Shown here one piece after another: positions 63,803-64,000 of a stretch of DNA of 64,000 bases; the first letter of the stretch is position 1, and every line of letters starts with the position of its first letter. The DNA lies in assembly GCF_007845675.1 (NCBI RefSeq), contig NZ_VOBR01000002.1, forward strand, positions 62,001-126,000, read 5' to 3'. This stretch comes from Lentzea tibetensis (GTDB lineage Bacteria > Actinomycetota > Actinomycetes > Mycobacteriales > Pseudonocardiaceae). A model generated the notes under the pieces. It worked only from the letters and a program-made list of their open reading frames with translations, did not search any database and was not told the origin of the DNA. The position numbers were made by a program, and so were the translations under genes.

Positions 63803-63833
63803 GGACTGTCTACTGTGGCTTGATCAGGTCGTC
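63803..63833 (+). repeat. Dispersed repeat, copy 2 (pairs with 34373-34403)
   Basis: 31 bases beginning GGACTGTCTACTGTGGCTTG, three mismatches to copy 1. No transposase is recognised here, and the stretch 63683-63912 is otherwise featureless to me. Confidence 0.65.
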
Positions 63834-63912
63834 CTACAGGCCGTCAGAGAAAAAATCGCAACGGGACGCAACGCGACGTGACGGGCCTGGCCTGCGGAAA
63901 TCGGCGTGCGAA

Positions 63913-63944
63913 GGCCGGTCGCGGAAGCAGCTCCGCGACCGGCC
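63913..63944. terminator. Strong hairpin, terminator of the right-edge gene
   Basis: 13-base-pair perfect stem GGCCGGTCGCGGA (63913-63925)/TCCGCGACCGGCC (63932-63944), loop AGCAGC, 13 bases past the stop of the minus-strand gene at the right edge. Its core is repeated at 34406-34431. Confidence 0.75.
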
Positions 63945-63957
63945 TGAATCGCCCGAC

Positions 63958-64000
63958 TTACTGGTTGGCCCACCAGTTCTGGCCGGTCTCGCCGAGCGTG
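63958..64000 (-). CDS. 3' end of a minus-strand gene (partial)
   Basis: Only the last 13 codons are inside the window: TLGETGQNWWANQ, then TAA. The strong hairpin just after the stop supports a real gene end. The aromatic GQNWWANQ ending is reminiscent of secreted carbohydrate-active or other exported proteins, but the family cannot be named from so little. Confidence 0.6.
   Translation of the reverse strand, partial: TLGETGQNWWANQ

Noticed and set aside
1-64000. CRISPR arrays, rRNA genes, replication origin
   Set aside because: Looked for regular spaced repeats, conserved rRNA segments and DnaA-box clusters by eye; none seen. NRPS repeats are homologous domains, not CRISPR.

Overview
The window comes from a high-GC actinobacterium, most likely Pseudonocardiales (Lentzea/Saccharothrix/Kutzneria-like; family level is inference). 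Evidence: strong G/C third-position bias, frequent GTG starts, giant non-ribosomal peptide synthetase (NRPS) genes, Asp23/ECF-sigma, GAF-ANTAR, MmyB-like and LuxR-ATPase regulators, and sigma-B-type promoters of the form GTTT-N15-GGGTA.

Bases 1-27.6 kb hold part of a peptide-antibiotic-type cluster: two very large NRPS genes (the first cut by the left edge), an MFS exporter and an MbtH-like protein, tightly packed on the plus strand. Seven modules are visible. C-domain subtypes (LCL or DCL) agree with the presence or absence of an E domain upstream at every junction, so the order gene 1 to gene 2 is collinear. Binding-pocket codes read from the sequence give: D-(Val-like), L-(Tyr-like), D-(Ile/Val-like), L-Thr, D-(probably cationic), L-(Val-like), D-(unassigned). 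The last module ends in an E domain and no thioesterase is present, so a terminal subunit must lie elsewhere, probably upstream of the window.

Bases 27.7-57.3 kb form a stress-response region: desaturase, membrane/DUF3618/holin-like operon, Na+/H+ antiporter, STAS anti-sigma antagonists, GlsB/YeaQ membrane proteins, MerR regulators, a divergent ECF-sigma/Asp23/AmaP locus, a DUF4383 - carboxylate-amine ligase - diiron oxidase operon facing a CDGSH protein, Zn alcohol dehydrogenase, GAF-ANTAR, and a small heat-shock gene divergent from a RheA-type repressor with two RheA-type operators. Several genes are duplicated inside the region (STAS, GlsB, MerR, the 30.8/50.3 kb membrane protein with its divergent promoters), and there are many remnants: transposase, HPF-like, RsbW-like ATPase, alcohol dehydrogenase, BTAD regulator, NTPase, MerR, aldehyde dehydrogenase.

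Base 57.5 kb carries the 3' half of a tRNA-Pro-like gene joined to an aldehyde-dehydrogenase remnant, which looks like an attachment-site scar. To the right are a LuxR-type ATPase regulator divergent from a Tat-signal short-chain dehydrogenase (SDR), a decayed DhaM/HPr phosphotransferase remnant, an MmyB-type regulator divergent from a second SDR with repeated sites between them, and the 3' end of a minus-strand gene at the right edge. No rRNA, complete tRNA, CRISPR array, replication origin or integrase gene was seen.
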